Source: Mycolicibacterium sp. 018/SC-01/001 (GTDB lineage: Bacteria; Actinomycetota; Actinomycetes; Mycobacteriales; Mycobacteriaceae). Taken from it: DNA of 64,000 nt. The stretch spans positions 122,333-186,332 of the forward strand of contig NZ_VKAA01000011.1 in the NCBI RefSeq assembly GCF_007096635.1. The letters run 5' to 3'. The translations under genes were made by a program, and so were the position numbers. Position 1 is the stretch's first letter, and every line of letters starts with the position of its first letter. Shown in pieces: positions 51,520 to 61,263 of this stretch. The notes under the pieces were generated by a model. The model saw nothing but the letters and a program-made list of their open reading frames with translations, was not told the DNA's origin and did not search any database.

Positions 51520-54500
51520 ATGGCGCTACACCTCCATCGGGCCGATCGCACCGACCTGCTCGCCGACGGCCTGGGTGCGATGCTGGCGGCCCCGCCGCCG
51601 GATCCGCTCGCCGAGGACCTCGTGCTGGTCTCGGCCCGCGGCACCGAGCGCTGGCTCAGCCAGCGGCTCTCGCACATCCTGGGCCGGGAAACCGGTGAGG
51701 ACGGCGTCTGCGCCGGGATCACGTTCCGCCACCCCCGCTCTCTCGTCGCTGAACTGACCGGCACCACCGACGAGGATCCGTGGGCGCCGGACGCCATGGT
51801 GTGGCCTCTGCTCGAGGTCATCGACGGTTCGCTGGACCAGCCGTGGTGCGCCACGTTGGCCGCCCATCTCGGCCATCACGAGCAGGGTGAGGAGCGCGAA
51901 TTGCGCCAGGGCCGCCGCTACGCCGTCGCCCGCCGGCTGGCGGGTCTGTTCGCTTCCTACGCTCGGCAGCGCCCGCAGTTGCTCATCGACTGGGCCGCCG
52001 GGCGCACCGACGATCTCGACGCCGATCTGCGCTGGCAACCCGAGCTCTACCGCGCCCTTCTCGCCCACGTCGATGCCGCCCCACCACCCGTGCGACACGC
52101 GGATGCTGTTGCACGGCTGCAGGGTTCGACCACCGACCTGCCCGAGCGATTGTCCTTGTTCGGCCATACCCGACTGCCACTCACCGAGATCGAGCTGCTG
52201 CACGCCCTGAGCACCCACCACGACCTGCACCTGTGGCTGCCGCATCCCAGTGATGATCTGTGGACGGCACTGCGGGAGCGTCGCGGCCCGGTCCCGCGTC
52301 GTACCGACACGTCGCACCGCGCGGTGGGACACCCGCTGCTCGCCACGCTCGGCCGCGATCTGCGCGAGCTGGAACGTGCCCTGCCGGCCGACCCTGCGCT
52401 CGACGAGTTCCTCGGCTCCGCCGACCGCCCGCCGACGCTGCTCGGCTGGCTCCAGTCCGACATCGCCGCCAACAGCGTTCGCCCGCAGCATCGTTCGTTC
52501 GACGTCGCGGATCGCTCCGTGCAAGTGCACAGCTGCCATGGTCCGGCACGCCAGATCGACGTGCTGCGAGAGGTGCTGCTGGGCATGCTCGCCGACGATC
52601 CCACCCTCGAACCGCGCGACATCCTGGTCATGTGCCCCGACATCGAGACATTCGCACCGCTGATCGTCGCGGGGTTCGGTCTCGGCGATGTGGTGTCGAG
52701 TGCACACCCGGCACACCGGCTACGCGTCAAGCTGGCCGACCGCGCACTCACCCAGACCAATCCCCTACTGGGGGTCGCCAGTCAGCTCCTCGCGCTGGCG
52801 GGTGGGCGTGCCACCGCCAGCGAGGTACTCAACCTCGCCGAGGCCACACCCGTGCGGTTCCGCTTCGGCTTCAACGACGACGATCTCGACACGATCGGGG
52901 ACTGGGTGCGGGAGGCCAACATCCGCTGGGGCTTCGACCGCGGACACCGCCGTCCCTACGGCGTCGACTTCGTGCAGAACACCTGGCGGTTCGGCGTCGA
53001 CCGGGTGCTGGCCGGCGTCGCGATGTCAGAGGACTCGCACAATTGGCTGGACACCACGCTGCCCCTCGACGATGTCGGCAGCAACCGGGTCGAGCTGGCG
53101 GGCCGACTGGCCGAGTACGTGGACCTGCTCCGCCAGACCGTCGAAAACCTCAGCGGCACAGCAACACTGCGGGAGTGGCTCTCGGCATTACGCGGCGGAC
53201 TCGCCTGCCTCACCGCTGCCCCGGAAGCCGATGCGTGGCAAGGCGCTCAGGTCGACCGGGAGTTCGCCGATATCCTCACCGACGCCGGGGCCCAGTCGGA
53301 GACGGTGCTGCGCCTCGCCGATGTCAAGGCCCTGCTGGAGCGTCACCTCGCGGGCCGGCCGACGCGCGCCAACTTCCGCACCGGGACGCTGACGGTGTGC
53401 ACGATGGTGCCGATGCGTTCGGTGCCGCATCGAGTGGTCTGCCTGGTCGGCCTCGACGACGGCGTGTTCCCCCGCCAGGGGGTCACGGACGGTGACGACG
53501 CCCTGGCTCGCGATCCGATGACCGGCGAACGGGACAGCCGCTCGGAGGATCGTCAGCTGCTGCTCGACGCGATCGGCGCGGCCACCGAGCGGCTGGTGAT
53601 CACCTATACCGGGGCCAATGAGTACTCGGGTCAGCACACACCGCCTGCGGTACCGCTCGTCGAGCTGCTGGACGCCCTCGACGGCACCACTGCGCATCGG
53701 GTGCGTGAGCACGTCCATATCCGACATCCGTTGCAGCCGTTTGATGTTCAAAACGTCACGCCCGGCGCGCTGGGCACCCGGCCGGGCGAGCCGTTCACGT
53801 TCGACACCACCGCGCTGACGGCTGCGCGCGCCGCGACGGCACGGCGGAGGGCGAGACCGCCTCTGATCGGCGCACCGCTGCCCGAGCCGCCGCACGACGA
53901 CGTCGTGCTCGACGATCTCGTCGCGTTCTTCCGAGATCCGGTGAAGGGCTTCTTCCGGGCGCTCGACTACACGCTGCCGTGGGACGTCGATGCCGTCGAG
54001 GACCAGATGCCCGTCGAGATCGATGCCTTGGCGGAGTGGAAGATCGGCGATCGGATGCTGCAGGACATGCTGCGTGGCATGACGCCGGCGCAGGCGCAGC
54101 AGGCCGAGTGGCGCCGCGGTTCGCTGCCGCCGGGCCGGCTGGGCTGGCGGCAGGCGCAGGAACTCGCGCAGCGGGCCGCGGCGCTGGCGGCCGCGGCGCA
54201 GCAGCACCGCACACCGGAGCCGCTGGCGTTCGATGTCGACGTCGACGTCGGCACCGCAGAGGGCGCGGTCCGGCGAGTCACCGGCACCGTGCCGCGCGTC
54301 CATGGTGAGCGACTGGTCTCGGTCACGTATTCCAAGCTCGACGGCAGGCACCTGCTGGAATCCTGGATTCGCCTGGTGGCGTTGACCGCTCGCCACCCGG
54401 GCCGGGACTGGACGGCGGTGTGCATCGGCCGGCCCAAGCGCGGCGACACCCCGCGACAGCGGCTGCTCGGGCCACCCGAGGACGCGCCGCACCTGCTGGC

Positions 54501-54783
54501 CGACCTGGTCGCGATGTACGACGAGGGGCGCCGCTCCCCGATTCCCCTGCCGCCCAAGACGTCCTACGTGTGGGCCGAGACCGAGCACCACCGCGGCGCA
54601 CCGGCGCGGGATGCGGGCTGGAAATGGAAGTCCGGCAAGTATCCGGGCGAGGACGCCGAACCCGCCCATATCGCGGTCTGGGGCCCCGGCCGCCCGCTGG
54701 TCGATCTGGTCGCCGCGGGTCTGCCGAACTATGCGACGCGCCTGTGGTCGCCGATGCTGCGCGCGGAGAGGACACCCGAGTAG
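51520..54783 (+). CDS. recC: Exodeoxyribonuclease V subunit RecC
   Basis: The 1087-residue product starts MALHLHRADRTDLLADGLG and has the RecC blocks LFGHTRLPLTEIELLHALS, CPDIETFAPLI and VCLVGLDDGVFPRQ. It would form the RecBCD helicase-nuclease that processes double-strand ends; in M. smegmatis, RecBCD serves single-strand annealing rather than homologous recombination. It starts with ATG preceded by a TAGTGT hexamer eight bases upstream, possibly leaderless, and its TAG abuts the recB ATG directly. Confidence 0.96.
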   Translation: MALHLHRADRTDLLADGLGAMLAAPPPDPLAEDLVLVSARGTERWLSQRLSHILGRETGEDGVCAGITFRHPRSLVAELTGTTDEDPWAPDAMVWPLLEVIDGSLDQPWCATLAAHLGHHEQGEERELRQGRRYAVARRLAGLFASYARQRPQLLIDWAAGRTDDLDADLRWQPELYRALLAHVDAAPPPVRHADAVARLQGSTTDLPERLSLFGHTRLPLTEIELLHALSTHHDLHLWLPHPSDDLWTALRERRGPVPRRTDTSHRAVGHPLLATLGRDLRELERALPADPALDEFLGSADRPPTLLGWLQSDIAANSVRPQHRSFDVADRSVQVHSCHGPARQIDVLREVLLGMLADDPTLEPRDILVMCPDIETFAPLIVAGFGLGDVVSSAHPAHRLRVKLADRALTQTNPLLGVASQLLALAGGRATASEVLNLAEATPVRFRFGFNDDDLDTIGDWVREANIRWGFDRGHRRPYGVDFVQNTWRFGVDRVLAGVAMSEDSHNWLDTTLPLDDVGSNRVELAGRLAEYVDLLRQTVENLSGTATLREWLSALRGGLACLTAAPEADAWQGAQVDREFADILTDAGAQSETVLRLADVKALLERHLAGRPTRANFRTGTLTVCTMVPMRSVPHRVVCLVGLDDGVFPRQGVTDGDDALARDPMTGERDSRSEDRQLLLDAIGAATERLVITYTGANEYSGQHTPPAVPLVELLDALDGTTAHRVREHVHIRHPLQPFDVQNVTPGALGTRPGEPFTFDTTALTAARAATARRRARPPLIGAPLPEPPHDDVVLDDLVAFFRDPVKGFFRALDYTLPWDVDAVEDQMPVEIDALAEWKIGDRMLQDMLRGMTPAQAQQAEWRRGSLPPGRLGWRQAQELAQRAAALAAAAQQHRTPEPLAFDVDVDVGTAEGAVRRVTGTVPRVHGERLVSVTYSKLDGRHLLESWIRLVALTARHPGRDWTAVCIGRPKRGDTPRQRLLGPPEDAPHLLADLVAMYDEGRRSPIPLPPKTSYVWAETEHHRGAPARDAGWKWKSGKYPGEDAEPAHIAVWGPGRPLVDLVAAGLPNYATRLWSPMLRAERTPE

Positions 54784-57700
54784 ATGGAACCGTTCGATCT
54801 GCTCGGTCCGCTGCCGCAGCCGCGCGCCACGACGGTGCTGGAGGCCAGCGCGGGTACCGGGAAGACGTTCACGCTCGCCGGCCTGGTGACCCGCTACCTG
54901 GCCGAAGGGGTCGCGACGCTCGATCAGATGCTGCTGATCACGTTCGGTCGGGCGGCGAGTCAAGAGCTCAGGGAGCGGGTGCGCGCCCAGATCCGCGACG
55001 CGCTGCTGGCATTCGGCGACCCGGCGCGCGCGCAGCACAGTGCGCTGCTGCGCCATCTCGTCTCGGGCTCACCCGACGAGGTCGACGTGCGTCGGCGACG
55101 GCTGCGGGACGCGCTGGCCGGGTTCGACGCCGCCACGATCGCGACCACGCACCAGTTCTGCCAGCTGGTGCTGAAAAGCCTTGGCGTGGCGGGTGACACC
55201 GATTCGGGCGTGCAGCTGGTGGAGAGCCTCGAAGACGTGGTCTCCGATATCGTCGACGATCTGTACCTCGCGCATTTCGGGCAGGCTCGCGACGATCCGC
55301 TGCTCACCTACGATGCCGCGCTGCGGTTGGCCCGCGAGGTCGTCGCCGGCGCGCACACCGAGTTACGGCCCGTCGATCCGGCGCCCGGTACGGACCCGGC
55401 GGTCCGGGTGGAGTTCGCGACCGCGGTCTGCGCCGAACTGGAGAAACGCAAGCGCCGGCTGGGCATCCTGCACTACGACGATCTGCTGTCCCGGCTCGCC
55501 GATGCGCTGGAGGGCGACGACTCCCCCGCGCGCGCCCGGATGCGCCGGCGCTGGTCGATCGTCATGGTCGACGAGTTCCAGGACACCGACCCGGTGCAGT
55601 GGCAGGTGATCGACCGCGCGTTCAGCGGTCATTCGACGGTGATCCTGATCGGCGACCCGAAGCAGGCGATCTACGCGTTCCGCGGCGGCGACATCGTCAC
55701 GTATCTGCACGCCGCCTCGAGCGCGGACCGGCAGCGGACGCTGGGCACCAACTACCGCAGCGACGGTCCCCTGGTGGCGAGCCTGCAGGCGGTCATGCGC
55801 GACGCCGAGCTGGGCGACCCGCGCATCGTGGTCCGCCCGGTGGCGGCGGCACATTCCGAGCATCGCCTGGCGGGTGCACCGCACAGTGCGCCGTTCCGGC
55901 TGCGGGTGGTCACCCGCGAGCAGCTGCGGGTGCGGCCCGACAAGACGATCCCGATCGACCGGCTGCGGGAGCACATCCCGAAGGACATGTCCGCCGACAT
56001 CGCGGCGCTGCTCGCCGCCGGGGCGACCTACTGCGGCAGGCCGGTGGTTCCGGGTGACATCGCGGTGATCGTCGAGAGCCACCGTGACGGCCGGGCCTGC
56101 TTCGAAGCGTTGACCGCGGCCAACATCCCGGCCGTGTACACCGGCGATTCCGATGTGTTCGCCTCTCCGGCCGCCGATGACTGGCTGTGCCTGCTCGAAG
56201 CCTTCGACCAGCCGCACCGCTCGGGCCTGGTACGCGCCGCGGCCACCACGATGTTCTTCGGCGAGACCGCCGAAAGCCTTGTGGCCGAGGGGGACCGACT
56301 GACCGATCGGATCACCGAGACCTTGCGCGGCTGGGCTGATCACGCCCGCGAGCGCGGAGTGGCCGCGGTGTTCGAGGCGGCTCAGCGTGCGGGCATGGGC
56401 GAGCGTGTGCTGTCCTGGGTCGACGGTGAACGACACATCACCGATCTGGCCCACCTGACGCAGCTGCTGCAGGAGATGGCACACCGGGAGCACTTCAGCC
56501 TGCCGGCGCTGCGGGACTGGCTGCGTACGCAGCGCGACGAGCGTGGTGGCGCGATCGAACGCAGCCGCCGCCTCGACAGCGACGCGGCTGCCGTGCAGAT
56601 CATGACCGTGTGGGTGAGCAAGGGGCTCCAGTTCCCGGTCGTGTACCTGCCGTTCGCGTTCAACCGCAACATCCAGACCCGCGACGTGGTCCTCTACCAC
56701 GAGGGAGACACCCGCTGCCTGCACATCGGGGGCGAGCAGAGTACCGACCACGACGCGGTGCAGCGGCAGGGCCGCCGGGAGGCGGCCGGGGACGACGTCC
56801 GGCTCACCTACGTCGCGATGACGCGCGCGCAGTCCCAGGTCGTCGCATGGTGGGCGCCGTCGGCCGACGAACCCAACGGCGGCCTGTCGCGGCTGCTGCG
56901 CGGCCGCACGCCCGGCGAGGCCGCGGTGCCCGACCGCTGCGATCCACCCCGGATCGACGATGCCGACGCGATGGCGGCGCTGCGGGCGTGGGAAGACGCC
57001 GGCGGACCGGTACTCGAGGAGTCGGTGCCCGCGCCGCCCGTGCACGTCGACACCCCGCCCGCGCCAGACGGATTGGACGTGCGGCACTTCCATCGCCGGA
57101 TCGACACGTCGTGGCGCCGGACGTCGTATTCGGGGCTGATCCGCGCGGCCGAGGAGGCGCCCGGGGTGTCGAGTGAGCCGGAGGTGCTCGAACTCCAGGA
57201 CGAGGTCGACGAGATCGTCGACGTGCCCGTGACCGAACCCGCCGCGACGGCTGACGCCCCGCCGTCGCCGATGGCGGACCTGCCGACCGGTGCCGCGTTC
57301 GGCACGCTGGTGCATGCGGTCCTCGAGACCGCGGATCCGCACGCCGCCGACCTGGCCGGTGAGTTGGAGGCCCAGATCCGCAGGCATGCCCTGTGGTGGC
57401 CGGTCGACGTGGCCCCGGCCGACCTGGCCGCGGCCCTGATCCCGATGCACGACACCCCGCTGGGGCCGCTCGCGCCCGGTGCGACGCTGCGACAGATCGG
57501 GCTGCGGGATCGGCTGCGGGAGATGGATTTCGAGTTCCCACTCGCAGGAGGTGACGTGCGCGCAGCGGCGCCGGCGCTCACCCTCGCCGACGTCGGCGCG
57601 CTGGTGCACAGCCATCTCGCGCCGGACGACCCGTTGGCGGGTTACGCGCGACGGCTCTCCGACGGCGCGCTGGGCGCCCAGTCGCTGCGGGGTTATCTCA

Positions 57701-58098
57701 CCGGCTCGCTGGACGCGGTGCTGCGGATCGGAGACCGCTACCTGGTGGTCGACTACAAGACGAACTGGCTGGGCGAACCGGGCGGCACGCTGTCCGCTGC
57801 CGACTACGGGCAACCCCGGCTCGTCGAGGCGATGCTGCACTCCGACTATCCGCTGCAGGCGCTGCTGTATTGCGTTGTCTTGCATCGTTTCCTGCGCTGG
57901 AGAGTGCCCGACTACGCGCCGCAACGGCACCTCGGCGGTGTGCTGTACCTGTTCGTGCGCGGGATGTGCGGGCCGGCCACGCCGGTGGTGGACGGACACC
58001 CGGCCGGCGTGTTCAGCTGGCAGCCACCCGCGGAGCTGATCGTCGCCGTGTCGGATCTGCTGGCGCGCACGGCGCCGTCGGAGACACTGGTGCGATGA
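54784..58098 (+). CDS. recB: Exodeoxyribonuclease V subunit RecB
   Basis: The 1104-residue product has a UvrD-type helicase domain (Walker A EASAGTGKTFTLAG near residue 20-33, later DEFQDTDPVQW and MVWVSKGLQFPVVYLP) and a C-terminal RecB nuclease domain, with the catalytic VVDYKTN near residue 988 and GTLVHAVLE upstream. All nuclease residues seem intact. It starts immediately after the recC stop and its TGA overlaps the NYN gene (ATGA). Confidence 0.96.
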   Translation: MEPFDLLGPLPQPRATTVLEASAGTGKTFTLAGLVTRYLAEGVATLDQMLLITFGRAASQELRERVRAQIRDALLAFGDPARAQHSALLRHLVSGSPDEVDVRRRRLRDALAGFDAATIATTHQFCQLVLKSLGVAGDTDSGVQLVESLEDVVSDIVDDLYLAHFGQARDDPLLTYDAALRLAREVVAGAHTELRPVDPAPGTDPAVRVEFATAVCAELEKRKRRLGILHYDDLLSRLADALEGDDSPARARMRRRWSIVMVDEFQDTDPVQWQVIDRAFSGHSTVILIGDPKQAIYAFRGGDIVTYLHAASSADRQRTLGTNYRSDGPLVASLQAVMRDAELGDPRIVVRPVAAAHSEHRLAGAPHSAPFRLRVVTREQLRVRPDKTIPIDRLREHIPKDMSADIAALLAAGATYCGRPVVPGDIAVIVESHRDGRACFEALTAANIPAVYTGDSDVFASPAADDWLCLLEAFDQPHRSGLVRAAATTMFFGETAESLVAEGDRLTDRITETLRGWADHARERGVAAVFEAAQRAGMGERVLSWVDGERHITDLAHLTQLLQEMAHREHFSLPALRDWLRTQRDERGGAIERSRRLDSDAAAVQIMTVWVSKGLQFPVVYLPFAFNRNIQTRDVVLYHEGDTRCLHIGGEQSTDHDAVQRQGRREAAGDDVRLTYVAMTRAQSQVVAWWAPSADEPNGGLSRLLRGRTPGEAAVPDRCDPPRIDDADAMAALRAWEDAGGPVLEESVPAPPVHVDTPPAPDGLDVRHFHRRIDTSWRRTSYSGLIRAAEEAPGVSSEPEVLELQDEVDEIVDVPVTEPAATADAPPSPMADLPTGAAFGTLVHAVLETADPHAADLAGELEAQIRRHALWWPVDVAPADLAAALIPMHDTPLGPLAPGATLRQIGLRDRLREMDFEFPLAGGDVRAAAPALTLADVGALVHSHLAPDDPLAGYARRLSDGALGAQSLRGYLTGSLDAVLRIGDRYLVVDYKTNWLGEPGGTLSAADYGQPRLVEAMLHSDYPLQALLYCVVLHRFLRWRVPDYAPQRHLGGVLYLFVRGMCGPATPVVDGHPAGVFSWQPPAELIVAVSDLLARTAPSETLVR

Positions 58099-58994
58099 CG
58101 GACTCCCAGGACTCCCGCGTCGCGGTCTACTTCGACTTCGACAACATCGTGATCAGCCGCTACGAGCAGGTCAACGGCCGCAACTCCTTCCACCGGGATC
58201 GGTCGCGCGACACCGGCACCGGGGAGTTCGCCGACAAGCTCACCCGCGCCACCGTGGACGTCGGCGCCATCGTGGACTTCGCGTCGTCGTTCGGAACGTT
58301 GGTGCTCACCCGCGCGTACGCCGACTGGTCGGCCGATGTGAATGCGAACTACCGGGGTCAGCTGGTGAGCCGCGCCGTCGATCTCGTGCAGTTGTTCCCG
58401 GCCGCCGCATACGGCAAGAACGGCGCCGACATCCGCCTCGCCGTCGACGCGGTCGAGGACATGTTCCGCCTTCCCGATCTGACCCACGTCGTGATCGTCG
58501 GCGGCGATTCGGATTACATCGCGCTGGCGCAGCGCTGCAAACGGCTCGGCCGCTACGTCGTCGGCATCGGCGTCGCAGGGTCGTCGAGCCGCTCGCTGGC
58601 CGCGGCATGCGACGAGTTCGTCACCTACGACGCGCTGCCCGGCGTGCCGGTGTTCGAACCCGGTGCGGCGGTGACCGCTGCGGCGCCGAAGAAACGCGCC
58701 CGCCGGGCGAAGCCCGGGGATGAGCCGGAGAACGATGGCGATAACGAACCCGATCCGCTGGACGCGGCGACGGCGCTGCTCACGCGCGCGCTGAAGATCG
58801 GGCTGGAGAAGGACGACGTGGACTGGCTGCACAATTCGGCGGTGAAGGCTCAGATGAAGCGCATGGACCCGTCGTTCTCGGAGAAGTCGCTGGGCTACAA
58901 GTCATTCACCGAATTCCTGCGCTCGCACGAGGACATGGTCGAACTCGACGAGAGCTCGACGGCCCGCAGGGTCCGGTTGCGCGAAACGCCGTGA
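58095..58994 (+). CDS. NYN-domain RNase with C-terminal OST-HTH (LOTUS) domain
   Basis: The 299-residue product has an N-terminal NYN/PIN-like fold: YFDFDNIV near residue 13, KNGADIRLAVDAV and VIVGGDSDYIALAQRCKRLGR near 133-152, which carry the acidic metal-binding residues. An Arg/Lys/Ala/Pro linker follows (KKRARRAKPGDEPENDGDNE), then a winged-helix LOTUS/OST-HTH domain (LLTRALKIGLEKDDVDWLHN...). Proteins with this layout are predicted RNA-binding nucleases (LabA-like). It overlaps recB by four bases and recD by one, so it is expressed with RecBCD. No homologue between recB and recD in M. tuberculosis is remembered. Confidence 0.88.
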   Translation: MTDSQDSRVAVYFDFDNIVISRYEQVNGRNSFHRDRSRDTGTGEFADKLTRATVDVGAIVDFASSFGTLVLTRAYADWSADVNANYRGQLVSRAVDLVQLFPAAAYGKNGADIRLAVDAVEDMFRLPDLTHVVIVGGDSDYIALAQRCKRLGRYVVGIGVAGSSSRSLAAACDEFVTYDALPGVPVFEPGAAVTAAAPKKRARRAKPGDEPENDGDNEPDPLDAATALLTRALKIGLEKDDVDWLHNSAVKAQMKRMDPSFSEKSLGYKSFTEFLRSHEDMVELDESSTARRVRLRETP

Positions 58995-60664
58995 TGACCG
59001 TCGACGACTTCACCAAGCTCTTCGAGCCCGCCGACGTTCATGTGGCACAACGTCTGTGCGCGCTGGCCGGTGAATCCGAGCCGACGGTGGCGCTCGCCGT
59101 GGCGTTCGCGGTCCGCGCCGTGCGGGCCGGCTCGGTGTGCGTCGACCTCAGATCGCTGGCCCAGCAGATCGGCCGCCCCGAATTGCCCTGGCCCGCAACG
59201 GCTGACTGGTTGAAGGCGGTGCAGGTCAGTCCACTCGTGGAGCAGCAGGTGGTGCATCTGCTGTCCGGTCCCGACGCGGACCTGCTCTACCTGGACCGCT
59301 ACTTCCGCGAGGAGCAGCAGGTGCGTGACGACGTGCTGACGCTGGTCGCCGCGCCGCAGGTCGCCGCCGCTCCCGGTCTGGAGCGTCTCTTCCCCGCCCG
59401 GTGGGAGGAACAGCGCCGCGCCGCGGACGTGGCCCTGGCGCAGTCGCTCACGGTGTTGACCGGCGGTCCCGGGACAGGCAAGACCACGACGGTGGCCCGG
59501 TTGCTGGCCCTGCTGGCCGAGCAGGCCGCGCTCGCCGGGCGGCCACGGCTGCGCATCGCACTGGCCGCACCCACAGGCAAGGCGGCGGCGCGGCTGCTCG
59601 AGGCGGTGCGCTCCGAACTCGGCGCGCTCGACGCAGAGGACCGTGACCGGCTCCCGGAACTGAGCGCCTCGACGCTGCACCGGCTCCTGCGGCCGCGCCC
59701 CGACAACAGCTCACGGTTCCGCCATCACCGGGAGAATCGGTTGCCGCATGACGTGATCGTGGTCGACGAGACGTCGATGGTGTCGTTGACGCTGATGGCC
59801 CGTCTGCTCGAAGCCGTGCGTCCCGACAGCCGCCTGGTGCTCGCCGGCGATCCGGATCAGCTCGCGTCGGTCGAGGCGGGCGCGGTGCTCGCCGACCTGG
59901 TGGACGGCCTCGGAGCGCGCGCCGGGGTGCGGATCGCGACGCTGCACACCTCGCACCGGTTCGGCGCCCGCATCGGCGAGCTGGCCGGCGCGATCCGCGA
60001 CGGGGACGCCGACCGCACCGTCGACGTGCTGCGCGGCGGGGGCGACCACATCGAGTGGGTCGACACCGACAGCCCCGGGGACGAGTTGCGTCCCGTGCTG
60101 TTGTCCACGGCGCTGCGGCTGCGCGAGGCAGCGATCCTCGGAGATGCCCGCGCGGCGCTCACCACGCTCGACGAGCACCGCCTGCTCTGCGCTCACCGCC
60201 GCGGCCCGTTCGGCATCGCTCACTGGAACCGCCAGGTCGAGCGGTGGCTGACCGAGGCGACCGGCGAGCCGATCTGGGCGGACTGGTACGCCGGGCGGCC
60301 CGTGCTGGTGACGGCCAACGACTACGGCCGCAAGCTCTACAACGGCGACACCGGTGTCGCGATCCTGCGCGGCGACGGCCTGCGTGTGGTGATCGGCGAG
60401 CAGGAATTCGCCGCGGGCCGGCTGGCCGAGGTCGACACGATGCACGCGATGACGATCCACAAGAGTCAGGGCAGCCAGGCCGACGAGGTCACGGTGCTGC
60501 TGCCGCCCGAGGACTCGCGGCTGCTGACCCGCGAGCTGTTCTACACCGCCGTGACCCGCGCCAAGACGCGGGTGCGGGTGGTGGCCGGCGAGGCGTCGGT
60601 GCGTGCCGCGGTGGGCCGGCGCGCGGTGCGCGCCTCGGGTCTCGCGCGCCGCCTCGCAGACTGA
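58994..60664 (+). CDS. recD: Exodeoxyribonuclease V subunit RecD
   Basis: The 556-residue product has the superfamily 1B helicase motifs: Walker A GGPGTGKTTT near residue 156, VVDETSMVS (Walker B), GDPDQLASVEAGAVL and MHAMTIHKSQGSQADEV with TAVTRAK at the end. The N-terminal 2 alpha-helical domain is shorter than in E. coli. It can start at ATG 58994 (one-base overlap) or GTG 58991 (four-base overlap). It completes the recC-recB-NYN-recD operon. Confidence 0.95.
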   Translation: MTVDDFTKLFEPADVHVAQRLCALAGESEPTVALAVAFAVRAVRAGSVCVDLRSLAQQIGRPELPWPATADWLKAVQVSPLVEQQVVHLLSGPDADLLYLDRYFREEQQVRDDVLTLVAAPQVAAAPGLERLFPARWEEQRRAADVALAQSLTVLTGGPGTGKTTTVARLLALLAEQAALAGRPRLRIALAAPTGKAAARLLEAVRSELGALDAEDRDRLPELSASTLHRLLRPRPDNSSRFRHHRENRLPHDVIVVDETSMVSLTLMARLLEAVRPDSRLVLAGDPDQLASVEAGAVLADLVDGLGARAGVRIATLHTSHRFGARIGELAGAIRDGDADRTVDVLRGGGDHIEWVDTDSPGDELRPVLLSTALRLREAAILGDARAALTTLDEHRLLCAHRRGPFGIAHWNRQVERWLTEATGEPIWADWYAGRPVLVTANDYGRKLYNGDTGVAILRGDGLRVVIGEQEFAAGRLAEVDTMHAMTIHKSQGSQADEVTVLLPPEDSRLLTRELFYTAVTRAKTRVRVVAGEASVRAAVGRRAVRASGLARRLAD

Positions 60665-60676
60665 GCTCCCCCGTCC

Positions 60677-60710
60677 GCGAGCGCGCGGGTTTGTACGCCG
60701 ACGCGCCGCC
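60677..60710. repeat. Interspersed repeat copy 2, downstream of recD
   Basis: GCGAGCGCGCGGGTTTGTAC then gccgacgcgccgcc. Four mismatches in 34 to the copy at 51426; same orientation, 13 bases after the recD stop. Confidence 0.6.
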
Positions 60711-60857
60711 CACACCGTGCGTCAGCGCACACTCGCGGCCCTCGACCGCGCGCTTTCTGCCATGGATCGGTCAATTTCTGCCAGGTGAAATGAACCGCGG
60801 CTCACAGCGGTTTGACAGGTCAGATCACCAAGATCAACCCCACGAAGAAGGCCGAAA

Positions 60858-61157
60858 ATGAAGAAGTTCACCATCACCACCGCCGCCGCAGCCGCGCTCA
60901 CCGCCGGCATCCTGGGACTGGCCTCCCCCGCGCAGGCCGCCCCGAGCGGTGGCAACGCCGCCGACACCATCAGCTCGCTGGAAGACCAGGGCCTCCGGGT
61001 CGTCGTCACCCGCCAGTCCGACACGCCGCTGGACAAGGCGTCGGTCGTGTCCGTGACCCGCGGTCCGGCGATCCCGCAGAGCGTGCCGTTCGCCACCTCG
61101 CAGGGCGACAACAGCCGCACGGTCCGCAGCCAGACCGTCTACGTCACGGTCAAGTAA
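60858..61157 (+). CDS. Small secreted protein
   Basis: The 99-residue product has a signal peptide (residues 1-27, ending SPAQA) and a mature region of about 72 residues (TISSLEDQGLRVVVTRQ...FATSQGDNSRTVRSQTVYVTV) with no cysteine. It starts with ATG after GAAGGCCGAAA. The downstream gene is a close paralogue. Neither matches a family that I can name with certainty; short exported proteins of this outline are frequent in mycobacteria. It is followed by a terminator. Confidence 0.75.
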   Translation: MKKFTITTAAAAALTAGILGLASPAQAAPSGGNAADTISSLEDQGLRVVVTRQSDTPLDKASVVSVTRGPAIPQSVPFATSQGDNSRTVRSQTVYVTVK

Positions 61158-61171
61158 CCGCTCGGCACGAC

Positions 61172-61202
61172 AAGGGGCGCCTTCGAACCGGAGGCGCCCC
61201 TT
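61172..61202 (+). terminator. Intrinsic terminator after the first small secreted gene
   Basis: AAGGGGCGCCT / AGGCGCCCCTT, 11-bp stem and 9-base loop, followed by TCTCGTG. It lies 15 bases after the stop codon and separates the two paralogues into different transcripts. Confidence 0.8.
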
Positions 61203-61263
61203 TCTCGTGTCTGTGGGTGGCAACACACATACACCTGCACGCACGACCCGAAAGAGCAGTTCG

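Noticed and set aside
51506..51522. Leaderless promoter for recC (TAGTGT, 8 bases, ATG).
   Set aside because: Spacing is one base outside the pattern of the others; noted in the recC entry but not listed as a feature.
52047..55056. Long minus-strand frames opposite recC and recB.
   Set aside because: Arg/Ala/Pro-rich, no domain, mirrors of recCB.
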